Shown: positions 38,068 through 50,446, counted from the stretch's first letter. The stretch is DNA of 64,000 nucleotides from Helichrysum umbraculigerum (GCA_949592205.1 CATIUR010000003.1:77218501-77282500); one strand, 5' to 3'. Made by a program: numbers and translations. The notes: generated from the sequence alone by a model not told the origin.

Positions 38068-38083
38068 ATAAGTAGGGGAGAGT
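38068..38083 (+). other. Polypurine tract of element D
   Basis: AAGTAGGGGAGAGT lies directly before the 3' LTR. Confidence 0.8.
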
Positions 38084-41000
38084 TGTAACGCCCCAAAAAT
38101 ATGTAAGTTTTAAATGATTTAAAATATGTTTATGTTTCAGTTTTATATGTATTTAATATGTTCAATGTTTAAAGTAACTAAAAGGTTAGGAATTGGTTAG
38201 AGGACTAACCAAATAAAAGAAAGTAGGTTAGAGGGACCAAAGTTGTAAATGAGCAAACTAGAGGGGAGTAAAATGAAAATAGTCAATTTAAAATCCCCTG
38301 CAGTATTCTAATTAGTTCCAGAGAGAATTTCAGTACGTATGTGTGTGTTTATGTCGTGAAAACAAGAACAAAAGCAAGAAATCGAAATTAAGGAAGAAAT
38401 TGGGTGAGCTAGGGTTTAAAATCTTCAATTAAGCATCTCTAAGGTATGTGTGATCTTTATCCTATCTCAATTCAAGTTAGGGTTCAAGTTTTTATAAACC
38501 CTAGATATGAGAAAGATTATACATGTTAGTTAATTAACTTAATTAGTGTTCCATATATGTTTTTAAGTTATGTGGTATGTTTAATTGATGTTAGTTTGCT
38601 AAAGAGTTTATGTTCATATGCGATTGGGTTTTGATAGCTTAAGTGTATATGAGAAATTATGAATTAAGATTTAATTGATGATGATTATGGTTAGTTAAAT
38701 GATGAATACCCAATTACGTATGATTATAAAGCCTAATAATGGAACACTAATGATGAATGATAGGTGTTAGTGAGTAACACCTAGTTATGAAATTAAGTGA
38801 AGAAAGCAAAGTGTTATGTTAATTGATTATGCTATATACTTATGTGATAGATGATCAAGAAAAGGAAGTTAATTCAAGTAAATTGCTTAGCCAAGATAAA
38901 GGTAAGTAGATGGATATAAATGTGGAGTCAAGTAATGGGTGAGCCATTAGCTTGACGGTTTTCCAAGTAATGGATCATGACCATTAGCTTGGTATAAATG
39001 TTAACTCGTAGTAGTTAGCATGATGATGTTTAAGGATCCTTAATGTGATGATGTTTATGTTCAAGTTAAAGTTTCCATTACTTACTAAGAAATCGCTTAT
39101 ATGTTATGTTTAAACGTTTCAGGTGAGCCAAGTGTCAATAGAGGGGACTTGGGTAAAGGGCACGTGTGAAGTTTTCGATGGAGCTTGTTACTTAGTTCGG
39201 TAACAAGTCTTATCCCTCTTAATCATGCTCATGATACATGTACACCCCTTTTGTAAAAGTTATGATACTAGCTTATGTTTTGAAAGGATGTTATGTCCCA
39301 ATGGTAATGTTTTGTTGAAAGTCAAACTTAAATTTAAAGTCAGACTTAGTTGTCAGATTGTATGTAAAAAGTTTGAAAGTATATGTAATGAGAAAGTATG
39401 CTTTTGAAAGTGGAATTAGTCAAATGTTGATGTTATGGTTAATGGTTGATGTTAGCAAGTTAGTTTGACTTAGACAAGTCCATTAAATGAAGTTTGACTA
39501 AAAGAATGGGTCAATTTGGTCAGAGGCCCAATCGGGTCGTTTTGGTGTCCAAATGGGTCACCAATGGGTTTACGAGTCAAACTGAGTTAGACTTGATGAA
39601 AGTCAAATGTTTTAATGTTAATAAGTTCCATTAATAATGTTGGAAAAGTGGTAAAAGAATGGAAGTCACAAGTGTAATGGTTTGAAAGTTGGTATGTTAA
39701 GATTTTGGTCAAAAATGGCCTAAAACTCGTCTACGGGTCAAATCTTGTTAAAATGCAAAAATTGAAAAAGTGGAATTGAGGAAGTGTTTATATGGTTATA
39801 GTGAATGTGTGTGCAAAATTTCGGGTCCTAACTCATAACGAGTAAAAAGTTATGCGCGTTTGAAGTTGGTTAAAAAAGTTGACTTTTGCTGACTTCTGGA
39901 TTTACACTAAGGAACGCGATCCTGACACCATTTTTCCGGATCGCGTTCGCAAGGCACAAAACTAAGGAACGTGATCCTGACCACATTTTCCGGATCGCGT
40001 TCGCAAGGCAAAAATGGTAACAGAAAGTTTATAACTAAGGAACGCGATCCCGCCCACTTTCCCGGATCGCGTTTGATGGTAAAAAATGAAATTTTAGGTT
40101 CTAAAAGGCTCGTTTCAACTATGGAAAGTGTCGCACCCCCAAAACACGTGGCAGCGGAAATATGAGGTGTCATGGGGGCGCAGACCAAATTTCATATCAC
40201 AACACAAAGATTAAAGCAAACGACCTCTACATGAGACGTTTGAAAATATTACATTCCATAAAATAAAATTTTACATCATTGGCGAGTTCGCAAAATGTAT
40301 TCCTGAAGATTCTAATACATAGCCATATTACAAAAAGTTAATGTAAGAAAATCTCCAATATGTGTAATGCATGCGACTCGAACTAGCTAGCGCATCCTGT
40401 GGGCAACCCTACTGTTGCTGAGCACCTGAGAATACAACACTAAAAGGGTCAACCAAAAGGTTGGTGAATCTCACAGGTTTATTAGTAAAACATGTTATGA
40501 TGCACAAGATTTAACCGATAATGTTTAACCGAGTGATAAATGAACAAATTAATATTTCCGATTTGCCATGACATGAGTCCACGGTTCGAAGCCTAACCCG
40601 ATTTATGCCTCCCGGAGGTGTCTAATCCAAAACACCTTTATGACAAATACTAAAGTGCCCGTTTGACGTGGTTGTAGCTACCAACCCGAACGGGGACGTC
40701 ACTCCCATAATAGATCTATTCTTTAGTACTCGCGCCTTCGCAGTTAACTAACCGTGTGTGATGAGGACTTTTAATGGATTATAAAACAACTCATGTAATA
40801 ACCGAATATGATAACCGAATTAATAACCGAATGATCATGAAAACATTTAAGCATTGTATCTCACCCCGAATTGTAAAAACAGTAAAAGTGAGGCTGTGAG
40901 ACTCACCTTAGATTAGCAAGTAGCAAGCAAATATCAAATAAGCAAGCAAGCCGGTGTGCAACCTTCTAACGTCCTAAAAACGTATAAGGTTGTGTATGTA

Positions 41001-43347
41001 AGTAGATGTCTCAAAAGACCGTCTATGTAAGTGGAGGGTCAATGTCCACTTAAGTTAATCGTGTAGGTAGAGGGTTAGTGTCCACCTACGCTAGTTCACT
41101 CAACTAGTAAGTCCAAATGAGTTATTTTATCGAAAACGTATACGATCCGTTGGTAAAGGTTGTAATAATAATTCTCAAAAGATATTACTATTATGTTTGT
41201 TTTATTGTATACTTTAAATAGTATGAATTTTGTGTTATTGAGTTGTGTTTGCGTGTAGTTGTCGGTTGTTATTTAAGTTAAACACTTAATAAAAAACTTG
41301 ATTTCATGTATTATATTTTATACAACACTAGTAAATTTTATGCAACACTTAGCTAATGTCTCAATTTGTGATTTAGAGTTTTCGGTCCAAATGTTCTAAG
41401 TATCGGTTTTTCATTCGGGAGTGTTTTCTAGTCTCGTTTTTGGTCCAAGTTACTAAATTTGTCACCCAAACCCATTTTTGTCACCACTTTCCAAAAATAG
41501 TAAGTTTTGTCGTTTTTAGAAACCGAGTCACTTTTGTTGACTTGGTCAAACCTACTCGGTTTGACCCGAAACTTTTACCCAACCCTTAGTTATGTTCATA
41601 GATCACAAAAAGTTAGTCTTTCTCTTTATAGTAGGTCCATAAGTGTCGGTTTTTAAAAGTTGTCAAAATCAGTCACTTTTTACCATTTCCAGAAAATACA
41701 TCTCATGGTTGTATTTAATAAAAATACTTCAAGTCCGAAATTATACTCAAGAAAAATACCAATTGTTCCAAACCATGTCAGTTACTTTGTGTAATTTTTT
41801 CAAGAATTTTAGGGGACTATAACTATTTTATAAAAATTACTTTCCTATCCTGTGTCCAGATTTGGATACATGCATGCAATCATCATTTCTGGGCAAAATA
41901 TAAAAGGAATCAATAAAAGTGGTCAACACAAAAGTTGTACAAAACGAAATTTTTAAACTTTTGGCGTTGGTTTCAAGTCATTTAAAGGTGTTTAGCTCAA
42001 GTTATGGTCAAAATACTGAGAGAAAAGTTTCTGACTTTGTATAACAGATTGTCTATATGATTTCACAAAAAATATTAGAAATAGTAAACGAACTCATAAA
42101 AAGGTGAGGCCAGTGGGGTTTGAAAGATGACTTCTTGAACTTAATTTTAGGCTATAAAAATATCCAATTTCATGGAGAGATGATGTTTCTAAAAATCGTG
42201 GAAGTGAGCACAACTTTCTGGACAGGAAATGCATGAAACATTTTCTTGAGTTTTTGAAGATGAAAAATAGTTTTTGTGCAATATATTGGACATATATCCT
42301 TGAGTGAACTTTAAATACATGTTATTAGAGTAATCTAGATGAAGAATTAGTTTCCTTACAATGGGAATGAGATGAAGGAAAGAAGGAAGTGTTGTAGAGC
42401 TTGAATCCTTGACAAATCTTGAAAAATGGTGGTGTTTTTGAGTGGTGGTGCTATGGTGGTCAAAGGGATTTAGGTGGTGGTCAATGGTGGTGTAGGGAGG
42501 TTGTTCTTGAGCTGAGAAAATCGTGGAGGAGAGAATGGAGAGAGAAAGGAGGGTGTTTGAGTGAAATGATGAGAATAATGTGTTGGTGTGTGAGTTTGGT
42601 TGAAGAGAAAAGGTATGGAAGGGAGTAAATTGCATGAAAAGCCATTGGGGAAGGGGGAGGTGGCTCTTGGAGCAGGTTTTTGATGGGGCCCACTAGGTGG
42701 GTGTGTGATTTAATTCTTAGTTTCAGTCTGTGTTACATACAGTGTTCGTTTACCCGTTATTTTCGTTAAATCGTTAAATCGTGTAACGTTATTTTGAGTC
42801 GTTTAATTTAACGATATATTTTGGATAATTTTTCATTGAAGTATTGTTAAAATACTTAATTTAAGTTGTCAAATTAATTATTGACCTTTATTTGGTTGTC
42901 GAATTAAATTCGCGCGTTATCGTTGCTTTTGAGACGTTTTAATCGAAACGTCTAGGTTTTTCGTGTACTATTTTAACAAAATGATAAATAATGATAAATA
43001 AATTCTAAAAATAGATTCAAGTTATTTATGGAAAGTTTTTCACCAATGTCGTACAGTTTATCGGACTCCGTCCGGTTGTTCCGCGTAATTTCAACAAATC
43101 ACGTAAGCGTAATTTTAAATAATTACGTAGCTGTATATTCACATAAATATACAAATAGTTACAAGTAAGTACAAGTACTTAGCCTAAATCCCATCTAAAT
43201 ACACGTAATTAGGTTTTCGGTTAGGTTTAACGGTTAACCTAAATCTTTGGGTGTCACAGAAAGTTACTAAAATTAAATTATACAAATGGAGTAGTTATGG
43301 GACATTATTAAGAGTAAAAAAAATGGTCACGTTTTCGGGGTGTTTCA
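38084..43347 (+). repeat. 3' LTR of element D, interrupted by solo LTR E
   Basis: Matches 31029-33160 in two blocks, 38084-40128 and 43264-43347, separated by solo LTR E and one copy of its target duplication. Confidence 0.95.
40129..43258 (-). repeat. Solo LTR E of a gypsy family
   Basis: 3130 bp from TGTCGCACCCCC to GGGTGTCACA, flanked by GAAAG (40124-40128 and 43259-43263). No internal region, so it arose by LTR-LTR recombination. It shares landmarks with the LTRs of B, C and G: acceptor GTATTCTCAG|G at 40426, donor CTAAG|GTGAGT at 40916, and the two conserved hairpins at about 40611-40686. The direction of these signals gives minus orientation. Two further hairpins are at about 41023-41093 (AAGTGGA/TCCACTT and a GTAGGT/ACCTAC unit). 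Confidence 0.95.
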
Positions 43348-43580
43348 CACATACACCTTTCTACACCTGGTGGATCACCATACCGGCCTGATGATGATGA
43401 TGAGGTAATTGCCTTCTCTTTGCAAATATATAAATTTGTTAACTTAAGATATATATTTGTTAACTGTGATCATTCTGATCATTTTAATAGTGAACGCTTA
43501 AGATATATATGTATCCTACTAGTAAAATAACCTAAAGTTGTGAAGAGTCGTGTTCCATCTAATTCATGTACGTTTGACAG

Positions 43581-43817
43581 GAACCCCTTCCATGTCAAAT
43601 TATGATGCCATACGGTGATCATGGAATCAGATGGGCAAGTGGGTTAACTTTTTCGTCTGACAAGGAAGGACTGCAGAGTGGGTACATGTTTGTGCTGGTA
43701 GAAACAGTTGAACATGGTCTTGAGAATGTTCCCATTCCAATTCCCAAGGAGGGAATCAAACTCTTAGGCCAAGCCAAAAGTACCGAAGCTATTCAATGGC
43801 CTCGCAAAGCGATAAAG
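43581..43817 (+). pseudogene. CACTA gene exon, DUF8039-like domain
   Basis: Open exon between acceptor GACAG and donor AAAG|GTATTC: EPLPCQIMMPYGDHGIRW through QWPRKAIK. The pattern of an LMPYG start, a GY-V---VE centre and an I-WPR end resembles the small beta-rich domain (DUF8039) found in plant CACTA-associated proteins. The exon itself is intact, but the gene is broken upstream. Domain name from memory. Confidence 0.5.
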
Positions 43818-43900
43818 GTATTCGTATACGTCTATTCGTAGATCCATTTGGTATTATATTGTAATGTTTTATCGGCATAATTGTTTTACCATTTTGTTAG

Positions 43901-44540
43901 CTTGGTCCCGTTATGTCGCCACACGACTTTGTAGGAAGTCGACTCCCCACACCACCAAGGAGGGATTCTACACCACCACATGTTGACTCGGTAATGTGTT
44001 GTATTTTATATCCAGTTATGTATACATATATATTCCTTCTGAGTTATGTACATATTTATTCGTTAATTGTTTAATCGTAAAATGTAACATGTCAGCGAGG
44101 AGGTGCGACACCACCCAACGACCACATCCACAACCTGTGTTTCACCATCCACCACCACACCACCACATGTTGACTCAGTAATGTGTTGTATTTTATATCC
44201 ATTTATGTATACATATATAATTCTTCTGAGTTATGTACATATTTATTCGTTAATTGTTTAATCGTAAAATGTAGCATGTCAGCGAGGAGGTGCGACACCA
44301 CCCAACGACCACATCTACAACCTGTGTTTCACCATCCACCTCCACACCACCACATGTTGACTCGGTAATTGTGTTGTATTTTATATCCAGTTATGTATAT
44401 ATGTATTTCTTTTGAGTTATGTACATATTTATCCGTTAATTGTTTAATCGTAAAATGTAGCATGCCAGCGAGGTGGTGCGACACTACCCGATGACCAGCG
44501 CATCCACAACCTGTGTTTCACCATCCGACTCCAGCAGCAA
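43901..44540 (+). repeat. Triplicated 187-bp exon-intron unit in the CACTA gene
   Basis: A short Pro/His/Thr-rich exon (GSRLPTPPRRDSTPPHVDS) ends at donor GTAATG (43991). The following intron plus a similar small exon (TTSTTCVSPSTTTPPHVDS) is repeated with a period of exactly 187 bp: donors at 43991, 44178 and 44365. Each copy keeps an AG before and a GT after the exon, so the transcript could include one to three copies of the linker. Confidence 0.8.
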
Positions 44541-44651
44541 AGTTCAGAATTTTACACATGATGATGTTTATGTACGTATGTAGTAATGAAATATCTTTTA
44601 TTTTATGTCTATTTATTAATTTCCATATAATCTAATACTTTGCTAATGTAG

Positions 44652-45919
44652 CACCCAAATATGGATGATGTTCTTCTGAAAACATCAAAACTATCTGAGC
44701 TCCATGATCAACAAACTCAAAGAATTCATAAAATAGAAATGCAGCTGTTAACAAGGCCCAAGGAGTTAATAGCTATAAGTAGGCGATTCAGATCATGGTT
44801 CATTGATCAACAAATCGAATCAATTGAGATTGAATCCCCTTATAATATGTATCTTGAGCCGATCCTATATTGGTTTGAGTATGAGGCTCTTTTAATTTGG
44901 GTGACAAACAATTGGTTCGATGTCACTGTTCTTAATTGGTGGTCGATGTAAGTTCTTTAAAACATACGTTTTATATCTTTAATTAACAAAATATGTGTAT
45001 TATATTCTAATTCTATCCTATAAATTTTGGTGTTTATTTAGGTACTTATATCTTTGCAAACCGAAGCTGGGCTTTCCCTGCAACTGCGCATTCCTTAAAC
45101 CTCATCTAATCCAGGAAACAGTTCCTGTCTCCGCTGTCATGAAGCACGTCATAGATGTGTTCACTGCTCACAATGATAAGCGTTTTTTCCTTGCTCCCTA
45201 TTTCGCAAGGTATGTATTATATCTATATATATTTGCTAAGTACATTGCCTTATTTATTATTTAAAACTGAAATGTTGTAACTTTTGGGTAGTAAACATTG
45301 GGTGCTTATCATTCTTGACAATGTTGAGCACTGCGGATACATATTGGATTCGATGAAGATGAAAAAGACTTGGAAGTCTTATAAATTCGCGGAGCATGTT
45401 CATGGGTAAGTATATATGTTAACTTGAATGAAAATGCTAATTAGGCAATTGTTTCTTATAACTTGTAGTTAACTTCATAGTACTGAATTTTCAGGAGAGA
45501 ATGCGAGGATTGGCAATGGAAGATGGTGTTGGTAAGCATATAATATAGTTTGAAAAACTTGATATATGCAAATTGATCATAAATTATATGTGTTAAACTA
45601 ACTTTGTGCTTCAATTCAGTGTCCTCAACACCGAGACAGTTGGGAATGTGGGTATTACGTAATGATGCATATGCAACAATTCATTATGAGTATGCAACCA
45701 GCTTTCCCACAAAATGTAAGTCCATATATAGTACGTAATATATAATCTCTGTATAATTCAATGCATTAAACTCGTTCTCTTTTTTTATGTTTTAATTTGA
45801 ATTTTTTATAGGCTTGGAGTGACTTGTCCCCTTATACAGCTGATATACTGGACAAGTTGGTAATCGAGGGCACAATTGAATTTGCAAATAGGTACATTCT
45901 TGACGGTCAGAACAAGTAA
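44652..45919 (+). pseudogene. CACTA gene 3' exons, Ulp1/C48 cysteine protease domain
   Basis: Six exons with consensus splice sites: 44652-44947, 45042-45209, 45292-45404, 45495-45531, 45620-45715 and 45812-45919 (stop TAA). They first encode a helical region (MDDVLLKTSKLSELHDQQ), then a Ulp1-like fold: LAPYFA, then HWVLIILDN with the catalytic His, GYILDSM with the Asp, and CPQHRDSWECGYYVM with Gln and Cys. This is the SUMO-protease-like domain common in plant CACTA elements. This half has no stop or frameshift, but the upstream exons are broken. Confidence 0.75.
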
Positions 45920-46129
45920 ATAAACCCATTTTAAACATTTAAACATTATATTTAAGTTACATATATTTTAGTTGTACATACGTAATGTTATTACTTATTA
46001 GCATGATTTATATGTTCAGGCCGGTTAGATTTTGTTTTGAATTGTTGGTCAATTTGGTTTTTGGATTCTGCTGGTTTTGGTATTTGCATTCTGCATGCGT
46101 GCAGCAGCATATATATATACGATACATCC

Positions 46130-46605
46130 GCTCCAAATGCTAACTAAATGCATACGCAGCTCCAAGAATTTTTTTTATATATTTTAATAATAAAAACCGC
46201 AACAAATGGCTAGTCAAAAAATGCCACTAAATGTAATTTTTTTTTAATTTCAATTTAAAAAACCGCCACAAAAAACTAAGTATCGACAACGCTCCATTTA
46301 CACATTTTTTATTTTTAAGTGAACCGCTACAAATAGTGTTTTACTAACCCTCTCCAAAATTGTCACAATTAACCGCTTCAGTAGTTATCACTAACCCGCT
46401 TCAAATGTTATTCTTCCCGCTAATTTTGGTACGTATATAACCGCTCCATTTTTTGATTTTCCCGCTCCTATTGAGACAATTTGTAGCGGTCGTTTGACCG
46501 CTTCAAACAAGTTTTCACTTTTCGTGGCGCCGGTATCAGGGGCGGGCTGTTCACCGCTTCATATGGCCTATTTCACCGCCATATATATCCATTTTTGTAC
46601 TAGTG
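46130..46605. other. CACTA right terminus and sub-terminal repeats
   Basis: About ten copies of a motif of type (A)ACCGC(T/C)(A/T/C)CA, in both orientations, at 46195-46580, e.g. AACCGCTACAAATAG and CACCGCTTCATATGG. They end with the CACTA terminus at 46605. Such motifs are where CACTA-encoded DNA-binding proteins bind. The region between 45920 and 46130 holds nothing recognisable. Confidence 0.7.
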
Positions 46606-46608
46606 TTA

Positions 46609-47189
46609 TGCTCTTGATCATATCTTCCTTCATCTTCGTCTAGCATAATTTTTCCAAACTTTATGTCTTCATCATTATAAAATTTTGCAAACGAATTGCT
46701 TTCATTTGTTGGCGTATCCTTGCTAGGTTTTCTGTGTGTCTTGTTGAAGCTTGTGGATGCCATTAATAGTGTTGGTTCTAAATCTTCTTCCACTAGGTTC
46801 GATGCTTCTTGTCTTTGTTGTCTTCAAGATCTTTGTCGACAATGTGAGGCATAATGTCCAAGTTTATTGCAATTATAACATCTTACTTCACTTACATTGC
46901 TTGTAAATTCTTCTTGATCTCCAGGGAATTTATTTTCTTCATTGTAACTCTTAAATGTGTCTTTCAAATGATTCTCGTTTCTATCATGTTGTCTAGTATT
47001 GTCACGACTTCGGTTATGTGGTGGAACATATTTTCCTCTTCCTTGATTATCATAGTAATGTCCTTGACCATTATCGTTGTAGTGCTTTGCTAATAATAGC
47101 TTATCTTGATGTTCGAAGCGTTTCCCCTTCTTAACCTTTATTCTTTCTTCGAAGGTTTTTAATCTAACAATATTCGTTTAGATTCATTT
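46609..47189 (-). pseudogene. Ty1/copia Gag relic
   Basis: On the minus strand: a zinc knuckle CYNCNKLGHYASHC (CX2CX4HX4C) at about 46885-46845, preceded by a basic region with RLKTFEERIKVKKGK and followed, after a frameshift, by EASNLVEEDLEPTLLMA. This is the copia Gag order. The left end is cut by the CACTA terminus and the right end by the LTR of F. No other part of the element is visible. Confidence 0.8.
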
Positions 47190-47659
47190 TGTAACACCCC
47201 CTGTTTCGTCTGTTTTGTTTAGCGGAAGCATTTAGTTTAAGTACGGGGGTGCCACAATAACAAAGTGCATGCATACGTATCAGAGCTTATGATTACAACA
47301 GAACATAATATATTAAGATGCCAAAAGTATTAATTACAAAGTTTACGATTCATCGAATCGTACAAGTTAAAAGTAATAAGTTTACAAAAGTAGATTTCTG
47401 GAATATGACTAAAACAGTTTCAGTTATACTAGAGAAATCCATATGTTTCCAAAAAGTTGGCATCCTAAACTTCACGGGTGGTCGCCTAATTCTCCATGTG
47501 TGTTGGCGATTCTTACATGCGCAGCTAATTCCCTGAAAAACATAGTAAAAGTCAACAACTAGGTTGAATGAATTCACAGGTTTCATGTTTGCAATAGTTG
47601 AACCAAGTTTGTAAGCACAGTTGTTATCCAAATACTTACACAAATAGTAATTGCCATAA

Positions 47660-47786
47660 TAGTCGAGAATACGTTTAGTGGAATGTAATCCAAATACAAG
47701 TTTAGTGGGTTGTTCGCCCAAAGTTTAGTTTACGTGGGATGTCACCCAAAACAGATACGTGGGATGTTACCCAAAATGTCAGTTTA
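47660..47786. repeat. Left end of the hairpin array of LTR F
   Basis: Four units continuing the array at 57199 across the insertion of G: TGGA-ATGTAA-TCCA, TGGG-TTGTTCG-CCCA, TGGG-ATGTCA-CCCA and TGGG-ATGTTA-CCCA. Stems are kept while loops differ from the right part. Confidence 0.75.
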
Positions 47787-49012
47787 TGTGACACCCCCAA
47801 ATTTGATTGATTTGCGGAAGCTCGATTTGGGTGTCACTAATCAATATACAAAGCACATAAGATATAATGAACGACCACTATATGCGTCGTTTTAACTTGT
47901 ATTAATAAAGTAAACGTTTACATCAAAATAATGTTACATTAGCTCGGTTCCTGAAGTTTAGAGATTACATAGCATAATTACTTTTACAAAATATAATAAT
48001 GCAATCAAATCTCTAGTTGTATGTATGCCGACTCGAGCTAATAATCCCTGCTTGTGCAGCCAACCTACTGCTGAGTACATGTGATAAATACTAAAATGGG
48101 TCAGCGAAAATGCTGGTGAGCTCACAGGTTTGTATGTCAATGTATAGTTGTCAGAACCGCAAGATTTATATTGAATTTAAAATGCAATTAAGCAAAATAA
48201 AAGTTATACAATCCATGAGCACATAGTCTGAGCTTAACTTGATTTGTCAGGCCCAATTAAGGAAACCTAACTTGAAATGCCTCCTACGAGTGTCTAATCC
48301 ACACTCGTCTTCCCAAATGCTAATACATCCGTTTGACCGGTTAGTGCGTGCTAACCCGGATGAGGATTGTCAATCCCAAATGATATCATATACTAACATT
48401 CACGCTAAAAATATTAACAGACTATGCTACAGAGGACTTTAAATTGATTAGCTTGAAACTCATGTAGTATTTGAAAGTTGGCACTTGCGTTCTACTTGTA
48501 AAACAAAACAGAGAAGTAATATCACACCCCTAGTTGTAAAATAGTGAAAATGGGGCCATGAAACTCACCTGAGTCTTGAAGTGTTTAATTTAATAAACTT
48601 GAAGTAATTAGCGGTGAATTGATGTCCAAAGACTTGAAACCTGAATGTGTCCACGACACTTGAATTGTTATTAATTGTACCGGTATCTCGAAAGACTACC
48701 ATTTAAATTGTTTGTTTAACTTGATGTCCAAATTACCCCGATTTGGTTGATTGTATTGTTACAAGTTACTTCGACTTGTTTGATTAAATTGATACAAGTT
48801 ACAACGACTTGTTTGATCTTTGAAGCATGTTTTGAAAACGCGTACGGCCCGTTGGTGATTAATTGTAATAATAGTCTTGATGTTATCACGTTGATTTCGA
48901 AGCGTTACCCTTGAAAGGCAAATTTCATTACGTTTGAAAAGTTGTATCGTGTAAGCGTTTTGAAGTTGTACAAGTTTGACACTTGGTGAGAAATGTGCTT
49001 ACGGAATCTAAG

Positions 49013-49113
49013 TACGGGGGTCCGGGGGCAGCGCCCCTGGTAGCGGGGTCCAAGGGGCGGCAGCCCCAGGCGGGGGCCAAGGGGCAGAGCCCCTGGCTGG
49101 GGCCGAGCTGCCA
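49013..49113. repeat. GC-rich inverted-repeat block in the LTR of G
   Basis: About 100 bp of very high G+C with three related units of type GGGGC(A)...GCCCC, e.g. AAGGGGCAGAGCCCCTGG, in an AT-rich LTR. It can form stacked hairpins. Absent from the truncated 5' LTR. Confidence 0.8.
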
Positions 49114-49249
49114 GGTCAGCTTGGAAAATTTTTATTTCTACTATATTGCTTTAAGGAAAAACGCATCTGGACTTGAAATTGGGTGAAATCAAGTGATAAA
49201 ATTCTGGTCTCGACACTTAGTAAAAATGAGTTGTAAATTTTTTGTTTTT

Positions 49250-49515
49250 GGCGATACTAATCTAGTGTCGCTACGGGCTTAGGCGACACTTAGTAAGTGT
49301 CGCTATATTTCTGATTTTCAATAGTTGGGTGACACTTGAGTAGTGTCGCTATGGCGACACTTATGAATTTTGGCGTCACTAAGGGAGTGTCGCTAAGTTA
49401 AATCTGGTTAAGTAATTCAGCGACACTTAAGTAGTGTCGCTATAGAGGCGACACTTAGACATAGCGACACTTGACTAGTGTCGCTAGTACTGTTTTTGGC
49501 ACACTAGCGACACTT
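49250..49515. repeat. GCGACACT hairpin array in the LTR of G
   Basis: About seven half- or full units of AGCGACACT/AGTGTCGCT. The clearest full unit is AGCGACACT-TAAGT-AGTGTCGCT (9-bp stem, 5-nt loop). Also present in the 5' LTR at 56084-56275. The core GCGACAC/GTGTCGC is shared with the second array of LTR F. Confidence 0.9.
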
Positions 49516-50431
49516 CCAACTGTTCGCCGGATTTTGAGCCAAAAACGTGTTTTCCGGCGACCATTCGTTCCAAATCTTTTACCCAACCCTTATATAGACA
49601 TTTTGAGCTTATATAAACAACAAACACATAAAAATGAGCGAAAACGGAGAGTTTCGGGTTTTTGTCGGAAACTTATGCGGTGTCGAATCGAAAATCCGAA
49701 AAGATGAGGTTGTAGATCGTGATGTGGTGAATCTTTTGTCCCAAATGAGCTCCGAGATTTATGGTGATTTAGAGGTGTTATTTAGTGGTTTTAGGTGATT
49801 GATGAAAATGGTGGTGATGATGATATTTGAGAGAAAAGAGAAGGAAGAGAGAGAGAGAGATAAAAGAGAAATGAGAAAAGAAAAGAAATGGGGAGGTGAT
49901 TAAGGGATCTCCTCCCTTTTTCAGTCTCCGCGAAGTGTCCCGTGCGGTGTTCGTTTCCCCGATCGTTTAAACAATAAATATTTATTTTATATGTTTTAAT
50001 ATACATTTTAAAATACGAATAATTATTCAGTATTTTTGTTGAAGTATTTTACCAAACATTTAATAATTATATTATAAAAGGTGATTTGTCTCATTTTGTT
50101 TGCGAAGTTACATTTGATTCGCGTTCATATTAATTGTGTAATAAGACTTGGATACGAAATATTGTTGACATAATATTTTTAAGTGTGATAACGTTATTAA
50201 TAATCCTTGTATTACTTAATAAAATATTGTTCACCAACGTCCGTATTAATTTGAATCGAATTACATTCGATTTGAAACTCGTACGATTTAAACAAACCGC
50301 ATCATTGTGTAGATATATATTCAACAATATATATAATAATTGATACATTAATTAGCCTAACTCAGAACTAATTACATGTATTAAAACTTGATTAGGCACT
50401 AAATTCTAGTCCTAAATTGACGGTTGTCACA

Positions 50432-50446
50432 TTCTCCCCCTGTTAG
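50432..50446 (-). other. Polypurine tract of element G
   Basis: The minus strand reads CTAACAGGGGGAGAA directly before the 3' LTR, the same as in B except for one base. Confidence 0.85.

Larger units (their letters stand above)
31029..43347 (+). mobile_element. Ty3/gypsy chromovirus D, plus strand, with three stops in gag-pol
   Basis: Flanked by the duplication CACAT (31024-31028 and 43348-43352). The 5' LTR is 31029-33160. The 3' LTR starts at 38084 and is interrupted by solo LTR E. Without E the element is about 9.2 kb. LTRs begin TGTAACGCCCC and end GGGTGTTTCA and differ at roughly 18 positions by eye, so D is older than B and C. It interrupts a CACTA exon. It has no extra ORF between primer site and gag. 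Confidence 0.96.
30794..43404 (+). pseudogene. CACTA transposase-like gene, middle exon split by element D
   Basis: After an AG acceptor at 30792-30793 the plus strand reads LEKETKMLNDGTFDMVGADD and continues through GKEHGGRTRAV. It needs one frame change before reaching AVAVEVDMAQIETEVGNLNV. Element D then interrupts at 31028. Reading resumes at 43353 as HLSTPGGSPYRPDDDDE, ending at a GT donor (43405). The order and charge pattern match the C-terminal part of plant Transposase_24-type proteins. Only 30794-31028 and 43348-43404 belong to this exon. Confidence 0.6.
18768..46605 (+). mobile_element. CACTA (En/Spm) transposon, right part, heavily interrupted
   Basis: The right terminus is the complement of CACTAGTACAAAAATGG, ending at 46605, preceded by about 450 bp of repeated sub-terminal motifs. 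The transposase-like gene is read on the plus strand from 18826 to 45919. The left terminus must lie left of the window, because element A is inserted upstream of the first exon seen. Insertions inside: element A, the hAT element (19614-30598) and element D (31029-43347). Without them, about 5 kb of CACTA sequence is visible. The gene's 5' half is decayed, so the copy is probably not active. Confidence 0.8.
47787..50431 (-). repeat. 3' LTR of element G
   Basis: 2645 bp, TGTGACACCCCC to GGTTGTCACA. Contains the conserved hairpins (48279-48355), a donor ACTCAG|GTGAGT at 48568, a GC-rich block at about 49013-49113 and the hairpin array 49250-49515. The acceptor seen in other families is altered here (ACATG instead of TCTCAG), though an AG follows nine bases later. 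Confidence 0.95.

Noticed and set aside
42189..42635. 148-codon minus-strand ORF in solo LTR E
   Set aside because: It covers the pyrimidine-rich transcript start region of the LTR, giving a Ser/His/Thr-rich low-complexity peptide. No counterpart in the other LTRs.
49013..49113. CpG island of a host gene promoter
   Set aside because: Only about 100 bp, made of inverted repeats inside the LTR of G, with no gene nearby.
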